A stretch of 64,000 bases of DNA from Desulfurococcaceae archaeon (GTDB lineage Archaea; Thermoproteota; Thermoprotei_A; Sulfolobales; Desulfurococcaceae): the NCBI GenBank assembly GCA_038845865.1, contig JAWBQJ010000001.1, forward strand, positions 62,001 through 126,000, given 5' to 3'. Each line of letters opens with the position of its first letter. The first letter of the stretch is position 1. This document shows, piece after piece, positions 52,637-60,052 of this stretch. The position numbers were made by a program, and so were the translations under genes. Below the pieces are notes generated by a model that was not told where the DNA came from, searched no databases, and worked only from the letters and a program-made list of their open reading frames with translations.

Positions 52637-54276
52637 CTCATCCTCCTAGACGCTATTGCCATATAAGCCATCGCTTTGTCTTTGCCAATTAAGGCTAGGA
52701 GCGGTGCCGCGCGAGGACCGCTGGGCTTACCAACCAATACTTGGTAGAAGTGCTCATAGAACTTCTTGATGGTCGCGTTTTGGAGCCTTGAGGTGACCGA
52801 TACTAAGGCCTCCTTCACGGTTTCTTCGCTCCATTCGCTCATAGATTCTAGGTTCTCGTATACACTCTTAAACACGTCCATTAGCTCTACCGGTATCTTC
52901 TCGGCCCACTTTTCTGCCTCATCAAGCGTGTTTAGCCTGAATTTCAAGTCGGCGGGACCATACTTCATTAGCCAGCTGTATGCTCTAGGAACGGTTTCCA
53001 ATATTCTTCGAACACCGTATTCTGTCGGCTCCTCTGAGACGTGCTTACTTGACTTTAACCTCATAATAGCCTCCACGTTCCACTTATCCGGTGGAATGAT
53101 CTGCGCTAAGATCGCCAAGTGCAGGTATGGTACTTGTTCAGGTGGTTTCCGTGGTGGCGATCCGCGCGGATAGCTAAGCTCGTAGCTTCTGGCGAGTAAT
53201 ACCTCCTCCTCGGGATTGGTTGCTTTTTCGAGCCCATAGTAAAGCCTCTCGGCTTTGAAATAGTTGTTGTAGTATTGAGGAACTTCATGGAGACCTACAG
53301 TGAGCTTTTTCATCGGCGGAGTTTTTAAGACAAGAAACCTATAGACATGCGGATGCGCGACTTCTAACCAGTCTCTCGGAGTGAAACCGAGGAAATCGCT
53401 ACTGCCCATGTCGAACACCCTGCCTTCAATAGTCCTCCACTCTACCCACTCGTATGGTAGCCCTTCTGGCGGTTTCATTGAGTAAACATTTACCGCGAGG
53501 TCGACACAGCTATCGCGACTGCCACCAGGCATTGCGTGGTCCTTACCATAAGGCTCAAAGTCTACTTTAAGACTCCACCAAACCCCAACCCACTCTATTC
53601 TCCACATTAACTTGCCTTCGCTAATATGCGCCATTCCTCTATGCCTGCAGTTCTCGCACACGTACTCCACATGTTCGTCACCAACCAGCTTAATGGCCTC
53701 TGTAGTGTCTATTCTGCCACACTTCTCACATATGGGCTCGAAGGGTATCCAGCCTTCTGAGTAGGGCTTTCTACCACGGTATTTATTCACCACTCTTCTC
53801 ACATCCTCTCTTCTCCTGATCGTCATCTTCGCGAACTCTAGAAGCCCTTCTTTATAGAGGCTTGTAGTAGTTACTACTTCTATTTCACCATCAGTGAATT
53901 CGCCTATGAACGGACCGAACTCGGCCCAGTAGTGCTCGACCCAGTTCGCGTGGCAGGAGTGGGGGTCTGGAACCCGTATTAAGGGCCACCCCGCGTACTT
54001 CTTTCCGCGTTCATGATCGCCAAATACGGACACCTGTGCGTCTTTAGCTTTCCACGCGTCTTGTGTGTAGAGGGTGAGGTACTGCTTGATCTTAAGGCCT
54101 TTAGATGTCAGTATCTTCCTCAGCGTCTCAGTTATAATGATCTCTCCTCGCAACCTCCCAACATGCTGTAACCCGGATACCGATAGCCCTCCGTTGAATA
54201 CATAGACTTCTTTTTTCCTCGCCACCAGCGCTTCGTAGAGCTGGTCTGCTAATTCATCTATCCAGTGGCGTGCCAT
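52633..54276 (-). CDS. lysK: Lysyl-tRNA synthetase, class I
   Basis: A 547-residue class I LysRS, unrelated to the class II enzyme of most bacteria and eukaryotes. The HIGH-type motif is HVGR in SGLQHVGRLRGE (near 33-44), and a zinc-type CEKC/CENC pair is near 185-210. The position of the KMSKS motif reads FDMGSSDFLGF (about 287-297), so the classical Lys-Met-Ser-Ser-Lys pattern is not recognisable. I place the start at ATG 54276 because GGAGGT lies just upstream (54281-54286); the longer frame from GTG 54288 is less likely. Confidence 0.88.
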   Translation of the reverse strand: MARHWIDELADQLYEALVARKKEVYVFNGGLSVSGLQHVGRLRGEIIITETLRKILTSKGLKIKQYLTLYTQDAWKAKDAQVSVFGDHERGKKYAGWPLIRVPDPHSCHANWVEHYWAEFGPFIGEFTDGEIEVVTTTSLYKEGLLEFAKMTIRRREDVRRVVNKYRGRKPYSEGWIPFEPICEKCGRIDTTEAIKLVGDEHVEYVCENCRHRGMAHISEGKLMWRIEWVGVWWSLKVDFEPYGKDHAMPGGSRDSCVDLAVNVYSMKPPEGLPYEWVEWRTIEGRVFDMGSSDFLGFTPRDWLEVAHPHVYRFLVLKTPPMKKLTVGLHEVPQYYNNYFKAERLYYGLEKATNPEEEVLLARSYELSYPRGSPPRKPPEQVPYLHLAILAQIIPPDKWNVEAIMRLKSSKHVSEEPTEYGVRRILETVPRAYSWLMKYGPADLKFRLNTLDEAEKWAEKIPVELMDVFKSVYENLESMSEWSEETVKEALVSVTSRLQNATIKKFYEHFYQVLVGKPSGPRAAPLLALIGKDKAMAYMAIASRRMR

Positions 54277-54305
54277 AGATACCTCCACGCGTTGTGACGC
54301 TTTAC

Positions 54306-54336
54306 TACTATATACAAAGAAACAAATACTTTTAAG
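54306..54336. promoter_or_regulatory. Divergent promoters of lysK and leuS
   Basis: On the minus strand GTATATAGTAG (54306-54315) fits a TATA box about 30 bases before the lysK ATG. On the plus strand CTTTTAAG (54329-54336) lies about 35 bases before the leuS ATG at 54367. Unlike the gcv pair, these two boxes are separate. Confidence 0.45.
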
Positions 54337-54366
54337 TACCAGTTACAGAAATCCATATAGTGCTGC

Positions 54367-57297
54367 ATGGTGAATTGTTTGTCTCAACGTAGACAGGAGT
54401 TCCTGGAGTGGCTTAGGGGCGTTGAAAGAAAGTGGCAAAGAATTTGGAAAGAAAAGCGCGTCTTCGAAGCCGATAGTAAAGAAGGCGTCTCAAAGTACTT
54501 CATAACGGTACCCTACCCCTACGCCAACGGCCCTCTTCACATAGGACATGGCAGGACGTACACCATAGGGGACATAATAGCGAGGTATAAGAGGCTCAAG
54601 GGCTTAAACGTGCTTTACCCGATGGCATTCCACATAACAGGCACGCCAATAATAGCCTTCTCGGAAATGATTGCGAGAGGCGACCCGAAGACAATAACGC
54701 TGTATAGAGAGTACATCAGGCTTTATGCGGAAGACGAGAAACAAGTAGATGAGATATTAGAGTCCTTTAAAGATCCACTTAACCTGGCTGTTTTCTTTGC
54801 CGAGAAAATCCAGAGAGACTTCGAAGAGCTCGGTTACAGCATTGATTGGCGCAGGAAGTTCCACACGGGTGAACCAATGTACAACAGGTTCGTTACCTGG
54901 CAATATTATAAGCTGCTGGAGCGAGGTCTAATAACTCGGGGAGACCACATAGTAACCTACTGCCTCCTGCATAATCAGCCGGAAGGCGAAGACGATATAC
55001 AAGATGCCGATGTAAACCCCGTTGAAGTAGTGGAATACACCGCGGTGAAGTTTAAACTTGTAGGTACCGGCGAATACTTACTAGCGGGAACGCTACGTCC
55101 AGAAACACTCTTTGGAGTAACTAACATCTGGGTTAACCCGGAGGCAGAATATGCGGTTTTCGAGTGGAATGGGGAAAGATACGTTGTAAGTAGCAAGGCG
55201 CTAGTTAAGTTTATGCATCAGTATCCAGGCGAAGAGGTGAGACTAGTCAATTACATTAAAGGAGCAGAGCTTTTAGGCAAGTGGTCTGAATCGCCGCTTG
55301 GAGATAGAGTGATCGTGCTCCCCGCCTGGTTCGTGGACCCGGACAACGCCACGGGAATAGTATATTCAGAGCCAAGTGACGCTCCTTACGACTACGTAGC
55401 CTTAATGGAATTGAAATCAAATCCGCAGTTACTTGAAAAGTTCAACATTGATCCGAGCTTGGTCCTAAGCATTGAGCCCAGGAAGATCATCGGGATCGCG
55501 GGAGTTGAAGCGCATCACGCCAAGTTGGCCGTAGAGAGGGCGGGCATAACCTCGCAACTAGATCCACGACTCGAAGACATTTCACGAGAGGTCTACAAAG
55601 AGCAGTTTTACGGGGGGGTGATGATTATCGACAACCCAGAGTTTAAAGGCCTTTCAGTTAGAGAGGCGAGGGAAAAAATCAGGGTCAAACTGTACAATGA
55701 GAACAACGCGATTCCATTTTACGAGCTCAATAGGAAGGCATGGTGCCGTGCCGGAGGGGAGATCATAGTAGCCAAGATTACAGGCCAGTGGTTTATAAAT
55801 TACAACGTAAAATGGCTTAAAGAACGGGCTCGAAGAGCGCTTGAAAACGACGAGGTAAAAATTATACCGGCAAAGTACAAAAAACTATTCCTCGACACTA
55901 TCGACTGGCTTGACAAGAGGCCGTGTGCTAGGAAACGTGGAATCGGAACCCGATTGCCCTGGAGCACCGAGTGGATCATTGAAAGCCTCAGCGATTCGAC
56001 AATATACATGGCGCTTTACACCATATCTCATATTATCAGGGAGCACAACATACCTCCAGAGCTCCTCATACCGGAGGTGTTCGATTACATATTTCTCGGT
56101 CACGGATCGCCCGAAGATACGTCATCCAAGAGCAACATACCGATAGAACTGCTTAGCAAAATGAGGCAAGAGTTTACCTACTGGTATCCCGTGGACCACA
56201 GACATACAGCCATGCCGCACATTACAAATCACTTGACGTTTTACATACTGCACCACTTCGCTATATTTCCCGAGGAGTACATGCCGAGAACGATTTCCCT
56301 TAACGAGACTGTAATAAGAGAAGGTGCCAAGATGTCTAAGAGTAAGGGTAACGTTATACCCCTCAGGCACATAATCACGATGTACTCCGCGGACCTCTTC
56401 AGGCTTTACATATCGTGGGCGGCGGGCTTGGACAGCGTACTGGACTGGCGCGAGGCCGAAGTAGACAGGGTCGTAAACAGCCTGGTGAAATTCACAAATA
56501 TAGCTAAGGTGGCGGTTGAGGCAGAGTGCCGTGAAGTACAAGATAACGTTTTTACCGAGTGGTTCATTAGCAAGTTCTACGAATTGCTGGCCAAGGCCTC
56601 AAGCGCTATTGAAAACCTCGAAATCAGGGACTACGCTCAGGCGGCGTTCTTCGACGTGTTGGCTTTGATAGATAAATATCGCGATATGGTGGGTGAGAAA
56701 TTCATCTGTGGCGTGAAGAGAGTATTACCAGACTGGATTACCGTCCTAAACCCAGTTATACCTCATATCACCGAGGAAATAAACAGCTGGTTGGGCAGAG
56801 AGCACCTACTTTCAACATCTAAATGGCCCGAGATCGGGGCCGTGAAGGAAGAGATCATCACGTTGATGGACTCCGTAGAATCGCTGATCTCGGACATCAA
56901 GGAACTACTAGAACTTGTTAAGCGGCCCGAAGCCAAAGTATATGTCATTGTTGCACCCGAGTGGAAACGCGAAGTAGCGAGAATGGTGCTTGAAGGCTTG
57001 CCACTCAAGGCTATAATAGACGTATTGAGGACAAAGTTTGGTTTGAAGGGCCGTGAAGCCGAGATCGTAGATGCGTACAACGTTTACAAGAAAACGGAGA
57101 GAAGCATGCTTGAAAGCATCATTAAAACCAAGAGTAAAAGTGAGTACACCATGTACGTGGAAACCATGAACTACATCAAGGCTAGGTTGCCCGGAGTTAG
57201 AGAAGTAGTAGTTCTCTGGGAGGATGAAGCAAGAACTAGGAACATTCCTAAAGCAGAGCGGGCACTACCCTTGAAGCCGGCAATATATCTGGAGTAA
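54367..57297 (+). CDS. leuS: Leucyl-tRNA synthetase
   Basis: A 976-residue archaeal/eukaryotic-type class Ia synthetase. The HIGH motif is HIGH in PYPYANGPLHIGHGRTYT (about 50-67); KMSKS is intact in GAKMSKSKGNVIP near 652-664. The CP1 editing domain contains GTLRPETLFG near 241-250, with the threonine and aspartate expected to clear mischarged tRNA. The C-terminal domain (about 870-976) is the extended archaeal form that contacts the long variable arm of tRNA-Leu. ATG at 54367 is the start. Confidence 0.96.
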   Translation: MVNCLSQRRQEFLEWLRGVERKWQRIWKEKRVFEADSKEGVSKYFITVPYPYANGPLHIGHGRTYTIGDIIARYKRLKGLNVLYPMAFHITGTPIIAFSEMIARGDPKTITLYREYIRLYAEDEKQVDEILESFKDPLNLAVFFAEKIQRDFEELGYSIDWRRKFHTGEPMYNRFVTWQYYKLLERGLITRGDHIVTYCLLHNQPEGEDDIQDADVNPVEVVEYTAVKFKLVGTGEYLLAGTLRPETLFGVTNIWVNPEAEYAVFEWNGERYVVSSKALVKFMHQYPGEEVRLVNYIKGAELLGKWSESPLGDRVIVLPAWFVDPDNATGIVYSEPSDAPYDYVALMELKSNPQLLEKFNIDPSLVLSIEPRKIIGIAGVEAHHAKLAVERAGITSQLDPRLEDISREVYKEQFYGGVMIIDNPEFKGLSVREAREKIRVKLYNENNAIPFYELNRKAWCRAGGEIIVAKITGQWFINYNVKWLKERARRALENDEVKIIPAKYKKLFLDTIDWLDKRPCARKRGIGTRLPWSTEWIIESLSDSTIYMALYTISHIIREHNIPPELLIPEVFDYIFLGHGSPEDTSSKSNIPIELLSKMRQEFTYWYPVDHRHTAMPHITNHLTFYILHHFAIFPEEYMPRTISLNETVIREGAKMSKSKGNVIPLRHIITMYSADLFRLYISWAAGLDSVLDWREAEVDRVVNSLVKFTNIAKVAVEAECREVQDNVFTEWFISKFYELLAKASSAIENLEIRDYAQAAFFDVLALIDKYRDMVGEKFICGVKRVLPDWITVLNPVIPHITEEINSWLGREHLLSTSKWPEIGAVKEEIITLMDSVESLISDIKELLELVKRPEAKVYVIVAPEWKREVARMVLEGLPLKAIIDVLRTKFGLKGREAEIVDAYNVYKKTERSMLESIIKTKSKSEYTMYVETMNYIKARLPGVREVVVLWEDEARTRNIPKAERALPLKPAIYLE

Positions 57298-57362
57298 GTA
57301 TAAAAACTTAATTTCACTCCTCGAAAACTCGTTATATTAAGTGCATCGTGGTGTGACCGGAA

Positions 57363-57977
57363 ATGGAGCACCTAATAACATTATTAGCGTATTTCACGCA
57401 ACTATTTGCAATAATGAACCCTTTTTCGGTCTTGCCGTTCTTCGTATCGGTTGTAGAGGGGCTCGGTAAGCGCGAAGTAGACTCCATAGTGCGAAAAGCC
57501 ATGGTCGCGGGGTTACTGATAGTCGTGACGTTTACTATAGCGGGCAAGTATATCTTAGAGGCATTTAACATATCTATAGCGGGCTTACGTGTAGGAGGCG
57601 GTATTCTACTCATTGTACTGGCACTCGACATGCTGGGCGAAGAGCCGAGGACTAAGAAAATGGATCCACGCGATATCGCAGTAGTGCCTATAGCAACACC
57701 TCTGATCATCGGACCTGGCACCATTACGACAATACTGTTACTGGTTGCGGCCAGGCCTGGCGATCTACTAAACTTGCTACTAGTGCTAGTTGCTGGAATT
57801 ACGGCGTGTTTAGCGTCCTTCACGATCTTGAGAGTCGGTAACATGCTAGTGAGGTTCTTGAGGGTTTCTACCGTGAGGGCGCTAGGTAGATTCATGTCGC
57901 TAATCATAGCTGGCATGGCTGTGGAGATGATTGCAGGTGGTGTAAAGATGTACTACTATACATTGTTTAAAGGTTAA
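57363..57977 (+). CDS. MarC family membrane protein
   Basis: A 204-residue integral membrane protein with six hydrophobic helices. The family-specific motifs are visible: NPFSVLPFFVSV near 18-29, GLRVGGGILLIVLALDML near 74-91 and PLIIGPGTITT near 114-124. MarC/UPF0056 proteins have no settled function; the old link to multiple antibiotic resistance was not upheld. The start is ATG at 57363. It is 65 bases after leuS, so may be cotranscribed. Confidence 0.9.
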   Translation: MEHLITLLAYFTQLFAIMNPFSVLPFFVSVVEGLGKREVDSIVRKAMVAGLLIVVTFTIAGKYILEAFNISIAGLRVGGGILLIVLALDMLGEEPRTKKMDPRDIAVVPIATPLIIGPGTITTILLLVAARPGDLLNLLLVLVAGITACLASFTILRVGNMLVRFLRVSTVRALGRFMSLIIAGMAVEMIAGGVKMYYYTLFKG

Positions 57978-57987
57978 CAACAATAAT

Positions 57988-58011
57988 GAGGCCTCTATAG
58001 AGGGGCCCCTC
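57988..58011. repeat. Overlapping palindromes after marC
   Basis: Three perfect palindromes overlap: GAGGCCTC (57988-57995), CCTCTATAGAGG (57992-58003) and GAGGGGCCCCTC (58000-58011). They begin 10 bases after the marC stop codon. A transcript could fold into one of several alternative hairpins. A terminator or a processing site is possible; no U-rich tract follows. Confidence 0.5.
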
Positions 58012-58303
58012 TTCAGCACGGTTAGGGCGGGTCGTTCACGACTTTATGAATACTTTACTGTGTTATCCCCCTGAAGGGCTTAAGAAGCTTATACCAGTTT
58101 CAGGATAAACGACCTCAGCATCCATATTTAGCTGTAAAGTACGTGGAGGCGTCATGGATCCCACGTCCTTGGGTTTACTGGGGAATATCGAAGTATCCGA
58201 GCACGGACAGGGATGTTTAATGATCAACAGAACCCACTGTTTCCCTAAGGCGCGCTCTTAGCCAACCTAGTTTAAGAGCTATTAGGTCTAGGGGAAATAG
58301 TTC

Positions 58304-58382
58304 TAGTAGGGGAATGATGAAGAACCTTGGGCTAAGACCCGTAAATGAATTAGGCCCCGCATAGCTGACCGCGAGCCTACTA
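58304..58382 (+). ncRNA. Candidate C/D-box-like small RNA
   Basis: A C-box-like ATGATGA (58314-58320) and a D-box-like CTGA (58365-58368) are 54 bases apart end to end, the size of archaeal C/D guide RNAs. Seven-base arms TAGTAGG (58304-58310) and CCTACTA (58376-58382) flank them. A weak C' (ATGAATT, 58344-58350) is present, but no good D' box is, and the terminal stem is displaced from the boxes. I matched no rRNA target. Confidence 0.3.
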
Positions 58383-58418
58383 ATAACCAGTGTGTAAAGC
58401 TACTAACTACGATCAATG

Positions 58419-58427
58419 CTTTTATAC
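58419..58427 (+). promoter_or_regulatory. TATA box of ferredoxin gene
   Basis: CTTTTATAC is a near-ideal TATA box, about 37 bases before ATG 58460. It predicts a transcript start near 58449 and a short leader containing GGTG (58451-58454) as ribosome-binding sequence. It argues against the longer frame from GTG 58430. Confidence 0.55.
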
Positions 58428-58459
58428 CGGTGCCCTTAATACCTTACAGTGGTGTAAAC

Positions 58460-58702
58460 ATGGCAAAGTACAAAGTTAAAATAGATCCCAGAGAAAACTG
58501 CATTTCAGACATGGTATGTGTATCGATATGCCCAGACGTCTTCGAAATGAACCCTGATGACAATAAAACGCAGATCACAGCCAAGTACAGAGAGGGAGAA
58601 AACATTGGGGTAGGCGTTGTACCGGAAGACCTGCTCTCCTGCGTGCAAGACGCCGCGAATGCGTGCCCCATTCAAATAATTCACGTCGAGAAAGTGGACT
58701 AG
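58460..58702 (+). CDS. Ferredoxin with Asp-ligated 4Fe-4S cluster
   Basis: An 80-residue single-cluster ferredoxin. Cluster ligands follow the Pyrococcus furiosus pattern: C14, D17, C20 and C69, with Asp in place of the usual second cysteine (CISDMVC). Two further cysteines, C24 and C61, match the disulfide of that protein. The motif SICPDVFE (22-29) is almost identical. Such ferredoxins are electron acceptors for 2-oxoacid and aldehyde oxidoreductases. ATG 58460 was chosen over GTG 58430 because the promoter and GGTG sequence lie between them. It may exchange between 3Fe and 4Fe forms, as known for Asp-ligated relatives. Confidence 0.93.
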   Translation: MAKYKVKIDPRENCISDMVCVSICPDVFEMNPDDNKTQITAKYREGENIGVGVVPEDLLSCVQDAANACPIQIIHVEKVD

Positions 58703-58737
58703 ACGCGGTCTTCACGACCGTGCTTTTTTATCTTAAC

Positions 58738-59976
58738 ATGCCCCCTCTGGGTGTTCCTTTGGACTTCAAATCACTTACCGAGCTGGCCGTTAAGATACTT
58801 TGCGAGAGCGTGAGGTTCAAGACAGTACTTGGAGAAGCATACGAGAACATCGTGGATTACTATAGGGAGATTCTCAAAGACTATGGCATACACGTAACCA
58901 CTCACAGGGTGCCAGATGAGTATGTGAAGAGAAATCTGCCACTGCAATTTAACCCCGATAAGCCTAGATACATATTACTCGCCAGGGTAGGCTATGGTGA
59001 AAAGGTACTACAGTTTAATGGGCACTACGACGTTGTACCCCCTGGAGAAGGGTGGACGAGGCCTCCTTTCGAGCCATCCATAGATAGTGGAAAGCTGTAC
59101 GGTAGGGGGGTGAGTGACATGAAAGGTGGCATAGCCGCAATTCTCGCAACGCTAATACATTTTGCGCAGACACGCGAGCCCGAGATAGTTCTAGAGGCTG
59201 CTCTTGTACCGGATGAGGAGATAGGTGGAGTAACTGGTACAGGGTATCTCGTGAGAGAGCTCGGTAGTAAGCCCAACTGGGTCGTTATAGCCGAGCCCTC
59301 CGGTATAGATGGGGTTTACACTGGACACCGTGGTAATATATGGTTTCTTGTGAAAATTCACGGTAAACAAGCACATGGATCTTCGCCGTGGCTAGGAGAC
59401 AATGCATTTGAAAAAATGCTTGTTTACGCTAAGCTTTTCATAGAGGAGTATAGAAGAATCTTGGAATCTAAAACCAGCAATTACGAGTATGAAGATCCTA
59501 GGGCGCGCAACCCTACAATAACACCTGGTGGAGTCTTAATCTCTCCGGGAGCGGTCAACGTCGTACCCGGAATGTGCGGGTTCAGCGTGGATAGACGGCT
59601 CGTAGTAGAGGAAAACGTGGAAAATGCTATTATGGAAGTGGAACGCCTTCTAGAGGAGCTGAATAAGAGAACGGGTATTCGGGCGGAGGTCGAGGTGCTA
59701 GATGCGTCTAACCCAGCATATACTCGAAAGGATGCCGAGGTGGTACAAGCGCTTGCAGAAGCTATTAACAAAGTTGTGGGGAAAGAGCCGCGGCTAGTAG
59801 TGTGTGCTGGAGGGCTGGACTTAAAGTACTATGCCGAGAAAGGCATACCCGCAATTGCGTATGGACCTGGAATGCCGGGCACAGCCCATAGACCCGATGA
59901 GTATGTTCTAATAGAGCACTTGGAGAGGGTCATAGAAGTTTACATAGAGCTGGTTAAAATACTTGAGAAGAGATGA
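58738..59976 (+). CDS. M20 family metallopeptidase (ArgE/DapE-like)
   Basis: A roughly 412-residue zinc amidohydrolase. The first metal motif is GHYDVVPPGEGW (about 101-112), then GRGVSDMKGG near 123-132 and DEEIGG (160-165), all of family M20. The middle dimerisation domain is present, with HGSSPW near 215-220. Substrates in the family include N-succinyl-diaminopimelate, N-acetylornithine and dipeptides; which one is open here. The longest frame begins at 58663 inside the ferredoxin gene, so I chose ATG 58738. It shares no other genes of amino-acid synthesis. Confidence 0.88.
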   Translation: MPPLGVPLDFKSLTELAVKILCESVRFKTVLGEAYENIVDYYREILKDYGIHVTTHRVPDEYVKRNLPLQFNPDKPRYILLARVGYGEKVLQFNGHYDVVPPGEGWTRPPFEPSIDSGKLYGRGVSDMKGGIAAILATLIHFAQTREPEIVLEAALVPDEEIGGVTGTGYLVRELGSKPNWVVIAEPSGIDGVYTGHRGNIWFLVKIHGKQAHGSSPWLGDNAFEKMLVYAKLFIEEYRRILESKTSNYEYEDPRARNPTITPGGVLISPGAVNVVPGMCGFSVDRRLVVEENVENAIMEVERLLEELNKRTGIRAEVEVLDASNPAYTRKDAEVVQALAEAINKVVGKEPRLVVCAGGLDLKYYAEKGIPAIAYGPGMPGTAHRPDEYVLIEHLERVIEVYIELVKILEKR

Positions 59977-59979
59977 AAG

Positions 59980-60018
59980 GCTTTTATACAAGTGCTTTCA
60001 TTGCTTTTAACAAGTGCT
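59980..60018 (+). promoter_or_regulatory. Duplicated promoter element before the carboxylase-like gene
   Basis: GCTTTTATACAAGTGCT (59980-59996) is repeated as GCTTTTAACAAGTGCT (60003-60018), differing by one deleted T, 23 bases apart. Each copy contains a TATA-like TTTTATA/TTTTAAC. GAGGAG at 60038-60043 is a ribosome-binding site for the GTG at 60053. Confidence 0.55.
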
Positions 60019-60052
60019 CGGCTGCGTGCTTAGCGCTGAGGAGTGAATAAGT

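Larger units (their letters stand above)
57978..58459. other. 482-base gap with palindromes and possible RNA
   Basis: No full-size gene is present. The beginning (57988-58011) is a run of three overlapping palindromes. Further on are a 35-codon open frame with a GGAGG site (58154-58261), a C/D-box-like element (58304-58382) and, at the end, the ferredoxin promoter. Each is listed separately. Nothing else was recognised in 58012-58140. Confidence 0.5.
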
